Below are positions 9,083 through 17,463 of a stretch of 64,000 bases of DNA, piece by piece. Both the position numbers and the translations under genes were made by a program. Source of the stretch: CBDFGN01 sp965247065 (GTDB taxonomy: Bacteria > Bacteroidota > Bacteroidia > Cytophagales > Cyclobacteriaceae); contig CBDFGN010000006.1 in the NCBI GenBank assembly GCA_965247065.1, forward strand, positions 2,790,001 to 2,854,000. Direction: 5' to 3'. The notes beneath the pieces were generated by a model. The model did no database searches, was not told where the DNA came from, and saw only the letters and a list, made by a program, of their open reading frames with translations. How positions within the stretch are numbered: the stretch's first letter is position 1; every line of letters starts with the position of its first letter.

Positions 9083-10380
9083 TATTCATTCAGGAATTCA
9101 TGTATGGCGGCGTAAACTTTGTTCAGCTCTTCGGGTGTAATCACGTAAGGTGGTAATAGATAAATCGTGTTTCCCAATGGCCTCATCAGGATCCCACGGT
9201 CGAGAAAAAAATCATAGGTTTTGGACCTCTGCGAGTCAAAATAGGAGCTCTGAGTTCCAGTTTCCAACTCAACGGCCATGATGGTCCCGCGAGTTCTAAT
9301 ATCCCGGATCTTAGCATGCAAACCAGTTTCTTTCAGAAATTCGCTATGACGGTCAGATATTCTTTGAATGCGTTGCAAAGTCTCCGCGCTCATCAGAATA
9401 TCAAAACTAGCATTCGCAGCCGAGCAGGAAATAGGATTGGCAGTATAAGAATGTCCGTGAAAAAAGGTGGCTTCTATATTATCGGACCTAAATGCATTTT
9501 CAACCTCCTGCGAACAGGAAGTCACTCCAAGCGGTAAGAACCCCCCGGTAATGCCCTTCGACAAGCAAAAAATGTCCGGCTTATTCTCAAGGTAATCTGA
9601 GGCGAATATCCTTCCAGTTCGCCCAAAGCCGGTCATTACTTCATCAGCAATACAAAGCACCTGGTTGTCCCGGGCGATCTTAATCAACGCATCCAATACC
9701 TGTGGTCGATACATGCGCATTCCACTGGAACCCTGAACCAATGGCTCAAAAATAAAAGCTGCAACCTCCCCCGATTTTACAACCACTTTCATCGCATCTA
9801 TGGTTTGCTGAATTTGATCTTCAGAAGGAAATGGAATAAAATCGACGTCAAACAAAAAAGGATGAAAGGGGCGGTTAAAGGGGCCTCTCTCAGCGATGGA
9901 CATACTTCCAAAGGTGTCCCCATGATAGGCCCCATCCAGAGCCACAATTTTCTTCCTGGGCCGGCCCAGGTTGTACCAATACTGAATGGACATCTTCAAC
10001 GCCACCTCCACTGCGGTACTTCCATCATCCGAAAAGAATATCTTGGACGTCTTTTCAGGAAGTATCTTCAAAAGGTTTTTGGCAAGTCTCACTGCCGGCT
10101 CATGGGTAAAGCCTGCGAATATTACCTGTTCCAATCTATTGGCCTGTTCGGAGATCGCCTGGGCAATAATAGGATTACAATGACCGTGAATGTTGACCCA
10201 CCAGGAAGACACCGCATCTATGATTTCCCGGCCATCGACTGTTATTAGTCGGGCTCCTTGCCCACTTTCAATTGCTATTCTCTCTGGTCCCCCAACCAAG
10301 GGAGAAAAGGGATGCCACAGGTAGTCTAGATCTATTTCAACTAGGCTCTTTTGGCCAATTTGACTTGAGTTCATAGGCAT
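9079..10380 (-). CDS. bioA: adenosylmethionine-8-amino-7-oxononanoate aminotransferase
   Basis: This PLP enzyme of 433 residues converts KAPA to DAPA using SAM as amino donor, the third step of the biotin ring pathway. Class III aminotransferase features are visible: WHPFSPL near the N-terminus (substrate pocket), DGAYHGDTFGSMS, the PLP-contact Asp in CIADEVMTGFGRTG, and the Schiff-base Lys in LSKGITGGFLPLG. It is the last gene of a bioF-bioD-bioA run on this strand. The first ATG overlaps bioD by 44 nt; a second Met two codons in is equally possible. The overlap suggests translational coupling. Confidence 0.95.
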   Translation of the reverse strand: MPMNSSQIGQKSLVEIDLDYLWHPFSPLVGGPERIAIESGQGARLITVDGREIIDAVSSWWVNIHGHCNPIIAQAISEQANRLEQVIFAGFTHEPAVRLAKNLLKILPEKTSKIFFSDDGSTAVEVALKMSIQYWYNLGRPRKKIVALDGAYHGDTFGSMSIAERGPFNRPFHPFLFDVDFIPFPSEDQIQQTIDAMKVVVKSGEVAAFIFEPLVQGSSGMRMYRPQVLDALIKIARDNQVLCIADEVMTGFGRTGRIFASDYLENKPDIFCLSKGITGGFLPLGVTSCSQEVENAFRSDNIEATFFHGHSYTANPISCSAANASFDILMSAETLQRIQRISDRHSEFLKETGLHAKIRDIRTRGTIMAVELETGTQSSYFDSQRSKTYDFFLDRGILMRPLGNTIYLLPPYVITPEELNKVYAAIHEFLNEY

Positions 10381-10957
10381 ACTTTTGAATTACTTGTGGG
10401 GTAATTTCCAGCTCCGGTCGTATCCTTAAGAGTACCCGATAACCTGATTTATGTTGAATAATGTCCTCGCTTTCAGGATTTGATTGTCCGTTAAAGACGA
10501 TTCCCAGTGGTCTGATTTTTTTTTTCTCCAATAGCTCAACCGAGAGAAGGGTATGATTGATACTTCCTAAATAGAGATTTGCTACCAGAATAGTTTTGGC
10601 TTCCAGGGTCGGAATCAAATCTACGATCATGTCATCATCATTGAGAGGTACCATGAGTCCTCCTGCACCCTCGATTACCAAATGGTCCCGATAATGAGGA
10701 ATATCAAATTTATTCAGGTCGATTAGAACGCCTTCCCGGATCGCCGAAGCGTGAGGAGAAAGGGGAGCATTCAAAAGGTACGTTTCCGCAAAAAAACGGC
10801 TATTATCGTTGATTACCAGGCTTCTGACTATATCAGTGTCAGTCGGCCGACCGGCTTGCACCGGCTTCCAATAATCGGCCTCCAATGCCTGAGTAAGAAT
10901 AGCTGAAAAAACGGTTTTACCACTGTCGGTTCCAATAGCCGTTACAAAAATTCTCAT
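10337..10957 (-). CDS. bioD: dethiobiotin synthetase
   Basis: This 206-residue P-loop enzyme carboxylates DAPA to dethiobiotin with ATP and CO2. It begins MRIFVTAIGTDSGKT, the modified Walker A (GTDSGKT) at residues 8-15. The VEGAGGLMVPL motif at about 94-104 binds the diaminopelargonate/ATP phosphates, and VQAGRPTD matches the usual KPVQAG signature. The start overlaps the bioF stop by 4 bp (ATGA), and the end overlaps bioA, so the three genes form a tightly coupled operon. Confidence 0.95.
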   Translation of the reverse strand: MRIFVTAIGTDSGKTVFSAILTQALEADYWKPVQAGRPTDTDIVRSLVINDNSRFFAETYLLNAPLSPHASAIREGVLIDLNKFDIPHYRDHLVIEGAGGLMVPLNDDDMIVDLIPTLEAKTILVANLYLGSINHTLLSVELLEKKKIRPLGIVFNGQSNPESEDIIQHKSGYRVLLRIRPELEITPQVIQKYAYELKSNWPKEPS

Positions 10958-12102
10958 AATTGCCGCATAGCCCCTACAAGCTTCTGTATTTGGGAGTCCC
11001 GGTTGAAAGCATGCAAAGAAATCCTCAGTCTCTCCATACCCTTGGCCACTGAGGGATACAATATCGGCCTTACGTCAAGCCCCTGGTCGATCAAACTTTG
11101 AGAGGCCTGTTTTGCCTCTGCGTTACCCGGAACAATTAGAGCCTGAATGGGAGTTTCACTGGGCAAGATATAAACAGGGCCGGTCAGTTTACCAGAAACC
11201 TCGGACCTGAAGAGGGAGACTTTGGAGAGAATATCATCTTGCAAGCTAGGATTCTCTCCCAAAAAATGGAAGGCTTCCCAGATTGTCGCAAGGCTGTGAT
11301 GAGGCAAGGCAGTAGTGAAAATAAAAGGTCTTGCGTAATTTATTAGATATTCAATCAAGGTGCTGGAGGCTACAATACAAGCCCCATGCGCTCCTATGCC
11401 CTTGCCGAATGTGTATACTCTGGCCAAAAAATCCTTCTCTAAGCCCAATTCGCATACTAGCCCATTGCCGTTTCGACCAAATACGCCCGTGCTATGTGCT
11501 TCATCGATCATCAAATTGGCATCATACAGGTTGCATAATCTGACTAGGTCCGCTATCGGAGCTTTATCTCCATCCATGGAGTACACCGATTCGACCATCA
11601 CGAATTTTTCTCCCTGGCTGATCTTAAGCTTTTCACGTAAGTCATTCAAATCGCTGTGACGGAACATTAATCGTTTGGCCCGACTTAACCTGGATCCCTC
11701 CCGAACACACGCATGGCTTAGCTCGTCAATGATGATGGTGTCTCCCTTTTGAGGAATAGTGGATAATAAAGCAATGTTTGCGCTATAGCCAGAGTTGAAG
11801 ATCAGTGCACCTTCCCCTGCAAATAAATTGGCCAGATACTTCTCCAGTTCAACCGCAAGTGTAGAGTTTCCGGTCAATAACCGAGACCCCGTGGAGCCCA
11901 TGGTTGCATCCTTTTTCTGCCGTTTGTCAACACGGCTGTACAATTCCGGATTCCGAGCCAATCCAAGGTAGTCGTTAGAACAGAAATCAATCAACGATAG
12001 TTGATTTGGAAGTTTTCTGAGGTAATTGTTAAATTGGCGCTGCTCAAGCTTGGTCTGTAATCTTTTTTCGACTGAGCTCATTGTTTGGGAATACAAACTC
12101 AA
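10954..12102 (-). CDS. bioF: 8-amino-7-oxononanoate synthase
   Basis: A 382-residue alpha-oxoamine synthase that condenses pimeloyl-ACP/CoA with alanine to KAPA. It shows FCSNDYLGLARNPEL, the GSTGSRLLTGN loop, MIDEAHSTGVFG (PLP Asp and His) and the Schiff-base Lys in YTFGKGIGAHG. The annotated Met is followed by another seven codons in (12081). The later start would lengthen the gap to the divergent LpxR-like gene and remains a possibility. It is the first gene of the bioFDA operon. Confidence 0.95.
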   Translation of the reverse strand: MSLYSQTMSSVEKRLQTKLEQRQFNNYLRKLPNQLSLIDFCSNDYLGLARNPELYSRVDKRQKKDATMGSTGSRLLTGNSTLAVELEKYLANLFAGEGALIFNSGYSANIALLSTIPQKGDTIIIDELSHACVREGSRLSRAKRLMFRHSDLNDLREKLKISQGEKFVMVESVYSMDGDKAPIADLVRLCNLYDANLMIDEAHSTGVFGRNGNGLVCELGLEKDFLARVYTFGKGIGAHGACIVASSTLIEYLINYARPFIFTTALPHHSLATIWEAFHFLGENPSLQDDILSKVSLFRSEVSGKLTGPVYILPSETPIQALIVPGNAEAKQASQSLIDQGLDVRPILYPSVAKGMERLRISLHAFNRDSQIQKLVGAMRQL

Positions 12103-12115
12103 AAATAGGCAGAAT

Positions 12116-13132
12116 TTGTTTAGTCTCTCCGCGTCAAATATTTACGGTCTAAAAAAAGACTTTCTTCTTTTGATCTTCCTCGGCTTCGTGACATTGCCCA
12201 CCTCTGGGCAAAACCGGATCTATACGCAGGAATTTCAATTGACCATTGATAACGATGCCTTCCTGTTCCCTTCGGTCGATCGATATTATTCCAGTGGTTT
12301 ACTCTTGGAAAGAAGGATAGCGATTGAACGGGATCGGCGAGTGTACAAGTATTTTCTTAGAAAATTCCCAGGTCTAAAGAAGATCATTTGGGGTTTATCG
12401 GCTGGACATAATTTTTATACGAGTCGGCGCATTAAGCAAACGGACGTTTCCAAGTTTGATCGCCCATACGCCGGTTGGTTATTTGCCGCGACCTCTCTAC
12501 GATTTCTCATAAACGAAAAATCGGCATTTAAGGCGTCGGTGGATATGGGAGTGGTAGGTCCCGCCGCCGGAGGGGCAGGGATGCAAAAATGGTGGCATGA
12601 AACCATTGGATTATGGAAGCCTCAAGGTTGGGATCATCAGCTGAAGAATAGTCCCGCAATTAACCTCAAGTTGCTCTACCAACGGCAGGTTCTCGACCTA
12701 TCCTTCTTGGACCTGGTAAGCGAATCAGGGGTCCAAGTCGGAACTATCCAGAACAATTTGAGACAGGGAGCAGTTTTAAGACTGATCAAAATGAAACCAC
12801 TTTATAATACAATCTATACGCAAAGTAAAATCGGCAGCGACATGAAACGATCGATCTCCGGGTCGAGGAATAATCAAATTCAAGAGGTATTCCTAATTGG
12901 AGGTGCAGAGGTTGAATATGTATTATACAACAGCCTGATAGAAGGTAATTTCATCGGTAAAGCCAGTCCCCATGTGGAAATTGCCAATCCCTGGGTGATT
13001 CACTGGAAATATGGGCTGGCACTGGGGAGTCACTCCGTCGATGCTCATTTGACAATAAACCACGTGACCGCTGAAACTACCCAGTCCAAACACCATTCTT
13101 ATGCGAGCATGGACTTCGCTTTCCGTTTCTAA
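12116..13132 (+). CDS. LpxR-like outer membrane lipid A deacylase family protein (DUF2219)
   Basis: This beta-barrel protein starts with a hydrophobic signal (FLLLIFLGFVTLPTSGQ) followed by the family signature QLTIDNDAFLFPSVDRYYSSG. It keeps aromatic, alternating strands to a C-terminal Phe (MDFAFRF). Known LpxR enzymes remove the 3'-acyloxyacyl chain of lipid A in the outer membrane; activity here is inferred only. The frame is open back to 12026, inside bioF, but the signal peptide favours the TTG at 12116. It lies in opposite orientation between bioF and bioB and overlaps the bioB stop by 4 bp. Confidence 0.75.
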   Translation: MFSLSASNIYGLKKDFLLLIFLGFVTLPTSGQNRIYTQEFQLTIDNDAFLFPSVDRYYSSGLLLERRIAIERDRRVYKYFLRKFPGLKKIIWGLSAGHNFYTSRRIKQTDVSKFDRPYAGWLFAATSLRFLINEKSAFKASVDMGVVGPAAGGAGMQKWWHETIGLWKPQGWDHQLKNSPAINLKLLYQRQVLDLSFLDLVSESGVQVGTIQNNLRQGAVLRLIKMKPLYNTIYTQSKIGSDMKRSISGSRNNQIQEVFLIGGAEVEYVLYNSLIEGNFIGKASPHVEIANPWVIHWKYGLALGSHSVDAHLTINHVTAETTQSKHHSYASMDFAFRF

Positions 13133-14127
13133 CCTATCGGAGTTAAGTCAGCAATTTGCGGATGATCCTTGAACGCCTTCCGTGGCTTCAGGTTCAAGAT
13201 CTGAAAAAGTTTATGGTCCTGATCCTGCCCGGGATTAGGAGTGGTAAGTAATTTATCGCCAGCGAAAATTGAATTAGCCCCGGCCAGAAAGCACAGGGCC
13301 TGTTCTGCAATAGACATACGGACCCTTCCCGCGGAAAGCCGAACCATTGATTTCGGCATGATGATCCGGGCCGTTGCAATCATCCGAACCATTTCCCAAA
13401 CTGAAACTCGTTCTTGATCCTCCAGGGGCGTACCCGGTACTGGTACGAGCGCATTCACCGGTACTGATTCCGGGTGTTTCGGCTGGGTGGACAATCTATG
13501 CAGCAGACCTACTCGGTCGCTGTCCTGTTCGCCCATCCCAATAATTCCGCCAGAGCAGACTGAAATATCTGCCTTTCTAACGTTATCCAATGTGTTCAGA
13601 CGATCCTTGTAGTTCCTAGTAGTGATTATTTCCGAATAGTGCTCTTCGCTGGTATCAAGGTTGTGATTATAAGCATACAACCCTGCATCCTTAAGTTTCC
13701 GAGCCTGATCAGGAGTAAGCATTCCCAGTGTGCAGCAAACCTCAAGGCCCAACCCGCTAACGCCTTTGACCATTTCAAGTACTTCATCAAAGTCACCATT
13801 GTCACGGACCTCTCGCCAAGCTGCACCCATACAAAACCGGGTGCTGCCTGAGTCCCGGGCGTGACGGGCTGCGGCCACTACTTCATTCACCGGAAGTAAT
13901 TTGTGCACCTCAACATCAGTCTGGTAGCGCGCAGCTTGTGGACAATAGGCGCAGTCCTCAGGGCATCCACCCGTCTTTACGGATAAAAGGGTACAGACCT
14001 GCACCTCCTGAGGATCGTGAAACTCGCGATGGATGGTCGCTGCCTTATATATTAGCTCGAGTACAGGTGTTTCGTAAACTTCTGAAATTTCCTCCCGGGT
14101 CCAGGAGTTCCTTAGCTCTGTCGACAT
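13129..14127 (-). CDS. bioB: biotin synthase
   Basis: A 332-residue radical SAM enzyme that inserts sulfur into dethiobiotin. The CxxxCxxC cluster motif is in GGCPEDCAYCPQ, and the [2Fe-2S]-ligand regions are present (CMGAAWR, LEVCCTLGML, and the Arg in RLSAGRV). I use the ATG at 14127 (MSTELRNSW), which matches the usual family N-terminus; the open frame extends 60 codons further but overlaps sppA. It lies 19 bp after sppA and is separated from bioFDA by the plus-strand LpxR-like gene, so the pathway occupies two transcription units. Confidence 0.95.
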   Translation of the reverse strand: MSTELRNSWTREEISEVYETPVLELIYKAATIHREFHDPQEVQVCTLLSVKTGGCPEDCAYCPQAARYQTDVEVHKLLPVNEVVAAARHARDSGSTRFCMGAAWREVRDNGDFDEVLEMVKGVSGLGLEVCCTLGMLTPDQARKLKDAGLYAYNHNLDTSEEHYSEIITTRNYKDRLNTLDNVRKADISVCSGGIIGMGEQDSDRVGLLHRLSTQPKHPESVPVNALVPVPGTPLEDQERVSVWEMVRMIATARIIMPKSMVRLSAGRVRMSIAEQALCFLAGANSIFAGDKLLTTPNPGQDQDHKLFQILNLKPRKAFKDHPQIADLTPIG

Positions 14128-14146
14128 ATGGCTCGTTAGGTTCCAA

Positions 14147-15904
14147 TTAGTTGATAACCAGATCGAATGGCAACCTGGCCTGTACACCGCTATAATTCTG
14201 AATTTCTTTAACTCTATCCAAATAGGGATACAATTCTGCAAATTTGGCTTCCAAATAGCTATTTTCAAAATCTCCTGATAGTTCTGCCATAATTTGCTCA
14301 AATACATTCTTGGGTTTGGGATAAATATTCACCCTGTAATCCTCTCCCAGCCCTGCGGCTTCTGCGGCTATCCGAATGGCGTCCTCATAGTTTCCTTGAA
14401 CATCAACAAGGCCTATGTTAGCCGCTTGCTGACCAGTCCACACTCTTCCCTCCGCGATCTTCTTCAGATCCTCCAGATTCATCTCTCTCCCTTCAGCGGC
14501 TTTAGTAGTAAATACCTCATAAACATGATCAACGAATCCTTGAAAGATCATTTTTTCGTCATCTGTCAACGGTCGGGAAGCGGTCGGAAAATCCGAGTAA
14601 GCTCCGGTTCCCACGACATCAGAAGTAATCCCTAACTTATGATCTAAAAAGTCCTTAATATTTGGCAAGATCCCGACGACTCCAATAGAACCTGTCAGGG
14701 TGGTAGGTTGAGCCACGATAGTATCACAAGCCATGGCCAGGTAGTAGCCGCCCGATGCGGCATAATCGGACATGCTGGCAATAACCGGCTTCAACTTACT
14801 GGCCTCCTTGATTTCTCGCCATATGACGTCTGAGGCGAGGGCACTGCCCCCAGGGGAATTTATTCTAAGGACGATAGCTTTTACCCGATCATTTTCTCGC
14901 GCCTTCCTGATCTCTTTCGCATAACGTTCCGACCCAATACCATACTCATCACCCTTTCCCGAAATGATTTCACCTTCCGCCACAACTACCGCGACCCGGT
15001 TCTTAGAAATCTTAGGCTTAACCGATTTCAAATAGCGTGAATATTTACTCACGGAAACCAGGTTGATTTTCTCATCTTCTTCGACCTCCAACTTGTCCCT
15101 TAAGTTCTCCAGGACCTCGTCGTAGTAGGCGACCGATGTTATTAGACCCAAGTCCTGTGCCGTACTGCTATTGCGGACCAGCATTGAATCCGAAATTTGT
15201 CGTAGACGATCGGGGTTTATTTCGAGTGATTCGGCAAGATCGCGGGTAAAAGTCTCGTACATAGAGTTGACAAAGGAGGTTATTTGTTCTCGATTGGCCT
15301 CGCTCATTTTCTTATTTGTGAACGGTTCTGCACCACTTTTATAGCTTCCAACCTTGAAAACCTGTACCTCAATTTCCAGTTTATCCAAAGAACCTTTGAA
15401 AAACATTGTCTGGGCGTTTAAGCCGTTGAACTCGATCAAGCCCTCAGGAGTAATGTAGAGCTCATTTGCCACCGAGGCCAGATAAAAGTCTTTCTCCGAC
15501 AAATACTCCCCATAGCCGAGAATGAACTTCCCTGACTCCTTGAATGCTACCAGGTCATCCCTTATCTCTTTGATTTTGGCGTAACCGGCCTGAACAGCCT
15601 GAGGTTGTAAAAAGATCCCCTGTATGTTGTCGTTGTCAGTGGCATCCTGGATCGCTTTTTTGATATCCAACAGGGTAATCGCCGATCGTGCCGGTCCAAA
15701 AGCTCCGGCTATTTCAGAAAAAGGATCATCAACCAGTCTCTCTACGATCGGCTGATCCAAGCGAAGATACAGTACCGAATTTTCGCCAATCGTAGCCTCT
15801 TTGTCCCGCGAAGCAATTGAGGCAATTCCGACCAGAATTAATACCAGCACTGCAAAGAATAAGAACAGGCCCAACAACGTGGCCAAGACATTGCGCAAAA
15901 ACAT
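14147..15904 (-). CDS. sppA: signal peptide peptidase SppA, 67K type
   Basis: This 585-residue membrane-anchored S49 protease degrades cleaved signal peptides in the periplasm. It has an N-terminal transmembrane anchor (about residues 6-30), then two tandem S49 domains. The catalytic Ser lies in the C-terminal domain (SDYAASGGYYLAMACD), and the general-base Lys is expected in the N-terminal domain (YGEYLSEKDFYLAS region). RINSPGGSALASD is the clpP-like oxyanion segment. Length equals the fused 67K class. It precedes bioB by 19 bp on the same strand. Confidence 0.95.
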   Translation of the reverse strand: MFLRNVLATLLGLFLFFAVLVLILVGIASIASRDKEATIGENSVLYLRLDQPIVERLVDDPFSEIAGAFGPARSAITLLDIKKAIQDATDNDNIQGIFLQPQAVQAGYAKIKEIRDDLVAFKESGKFILGYGEYLSEKDFYLASVANELYITPEGLIEFNGLNAQTMFFKGSLDKLEIEVQVFKVGSYKSGAEPFTNKKMSEANREQITSFVNSMYETFTRDLAESLEINPDRLRQISDSMLVRNSSTAQDLGLITSVAYYDEVLENLRDKLEVEEDEKINLVSVSKYSRYLKSVKPKISKNRVAVVVAEGEIISGKGDEYGIGSERYAKEIRKARENDRVKAIVLRINSPGGSALASDVIWREIKEASKLKPVIASMSDYAASGGYYLAMACDTIVAQPTTLTGSIGVVGILPNIKDFLDHKLGITSDVVGTGAYSDFPTASRPLTDDEKMIFQGFVDHVYEVFTTKAAEGREMNLEDLKKIAEGRVWTGQQAANIGLVDVQGNYEDAIRIAAEAAGLGEDYRVNIYPKPKNVFEQIMAELSGDFENSYLEAKFAELYPYLDRVKEIQNYSGVQARLPFDLVIN

Positions 15905-16001
15905 GATTCCTTAAATTTTAGTTTAGCTTTGGAAATTCAACAACCAAAGTACAAATTCCAGAGCTTTACGATGTTGGATTTTATATTTTTGGGAGCATAA
16001 G

Positions 16002-16514
16002 ATGATGGATGGAATTTTTTTGTTGCTAGGATCAAATCTGGGAAACCGGGAAAGCAATCTTATTCAGGCCCAAAGCCTTATCCGGAGCCGTATTGGTGAC
16101 ATAAGAAAGGCGTCAGCAGCCTACAAGACTGACCCTTGGGGGGTGAAAAATCAGAACTGGTTTCTGAATCAAGCCCTGGAAATAGAGACAGGATTGTCCC
16201 CGCTTGAGCTTTTGGCCACCATTCACCAGATTGAAATGGAAATGGGACGAGTAAGGAAGCAAAAGTGGCAGGAACGGACCATTGACATAGATATCTTATA
16301 TTATCGGGATCTTATTTCTCACCAGGAATCGCTCGTAATACCGCATCCGGGAATTCCGTTTCGCAGATTTACGCTTGTGCCCCTGGCGGAAATAGCTGCA
16401 CAATTAGTTCATCCGGTGGTCCTAAAAACACAGCATCAGCTTTTAGTAGAATGTGAGGACCATTTGGGCGTTGAGCAATTCGATGAGGCAGCTTCCTTAC
16501 TGGCCAAAGGATAA
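16002..16514 (+). CDS. folK: 2-amino-4-hydroxy-6-hydroxymethyldihydropteridine diphosphokinase
   Basis: This 170-residue HPPK transfers pyrophosphate from ATP to 6-hydroxymethyl-dihydropterin in folate synthesis. Diagnostic segments are LLLGSNLGNRESNL at the N-terminus, NQALEIETGLSP, and the ATP/Mg motif RKQKWQERTIDIDILYYRD with its two aspartates. PHPGIPFRRFTLVPLAEIA is the C-terminal signature. It is divergent from sppA, and its last 18 bp overlap the convergent fabD stop. A second Met follows immediately, so the start could be 16005. Confidence 0.95.
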   Translation: MMDGIFLLLGSNLGNRESNLIQAQSLIRSRIGDIRKASAAYKTDPWGVKNQNWFLNQALEIETGLSPLELLATIHQIEMEMGRVRKQKWQERTIDIDILYYRDLISHQESLVIPHPGIPFRRFTLVPLAEIAAQLVHPVVLKTQHQLLVECEDHLGVEQFDEAASLLAKG

Positions 16515-17384
16515 ACTTCCCAGGGCCGCCTCACGGTTTATCTTCCTGATCAATCCCTGCAGAACCCTACCCGGACCGCATTCAATGAATTTCGATGCCC
16601 CGTCGGCAATCATGTTTTGGACCGATTGCGACCATTGTACAGGTGCAGTGAGCTGGACGATCAAGTTTGACCTTATTTCGTCCAGATCCGTCGATCCGGT
16701 GGCGCTTGCGTTCTGGTAAACCGCACAAGTAGGGGGTCTGAATTGAGTTTGATTGATAGCCCGTGCCAATTCGGTCTGTGCGGGTTCCATAAACGGGGAG
16801 TGAAATGCCCCTCCAACTGGCAAGGCAAGCGCTCGCCGGGCACCAGCCTCCAAAAGTTTGGCGCATGCAATTTCTATGCCCTTGACGCTCCCTGAAATTA
16901 CCAGCTGGCCCGGGCAGTTGTAGTTGGCCGGAACCACCACCTCATCTGCTATTGAGGCGCATATTTGTTCAACTACCGCATCCTCAAGACCAATTACCGC
17001 CGCCATAGTGGATGGGGCCAACTCGCAGGCTTTTTGCATGCCTCCAGCTCGTGCCAATACCAGCTTTAGTCCATCTTCAAAAGACAAGCTCTTATTGGCC
17101 ACCAGGGCAGAAAATTCTCCCAGGGAGTGCCCGGCAACCATATCTGGTTTGAAATCAGGTGCCAAATAGGCCGCCACAACTGAATGCAGGAAAATGGCGG
17201 GCTGAGTTACAATGGTCTGTTTCAGCTCCTCGTCGGTTCCCGCGAACATTATCTTGGTAATCTCAAAGCCAAGGATGTCATTCGCTTGATGAAACAGGTT
17301 CTTGGCTTCACTATAATTCTGGTATAGATAATGGCCCATTCCTGAGAACTGGGCACCTTGGCCCGGAAAGATGTAGGCAGTCAT
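16497..17384 (-). CDS. fabD: malonyl-CoA:ACP transacylase
   Basis: This 295-residue enzyme loads malonate onto ACP for fatty acid synthesis. It shows YIFPGQGAQFSGMG at the start, the nucleophile elbow GHSLGE, the catalytic His in GGAFHSPFM, and the Gln of FPGQGAQ as oxyanion contact. The start at 17384 (MTAYIFPGQ) is the family-standard N-terminus; 13 more codons are open upstream but look non-coding. It converges on folK with an 18-bp overlap. Confidence 0.95.
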   Translation of the reverse strand: MTAYIFPGQGAQFSGMGHYLYQNYSEAKNLFHQANDILGFEITKIMFAGTDEELKQTIVTQPAIFLHSVVAAYLAPDFKPDMVAGHSLGEFSALVANKSLSFEDGLKLVLARAGGMQKACELAPSTMAAVIGLEDAVVEQICASIADEVVVPANYNCPGQLVISGSVKGIEIACAKLLEAGARRALALPVGGAFHSPFMEPAQTELARAINQTQFRPPTCAVYQNASATGSTDLDEIRSNLIVQLTAPVQWSQSVQNMIADGASKFIECGPGRVLQGLIRKINREAALGSLSFGQ

Positions 17385-17463
17385 GAAGCAGTGTTGTTTT
17401 GAGGCAACGTAGTGTATTGTCAATTGAAGCCGATGCTATGGCGGCCGGTGCTTTTCAGATCGG

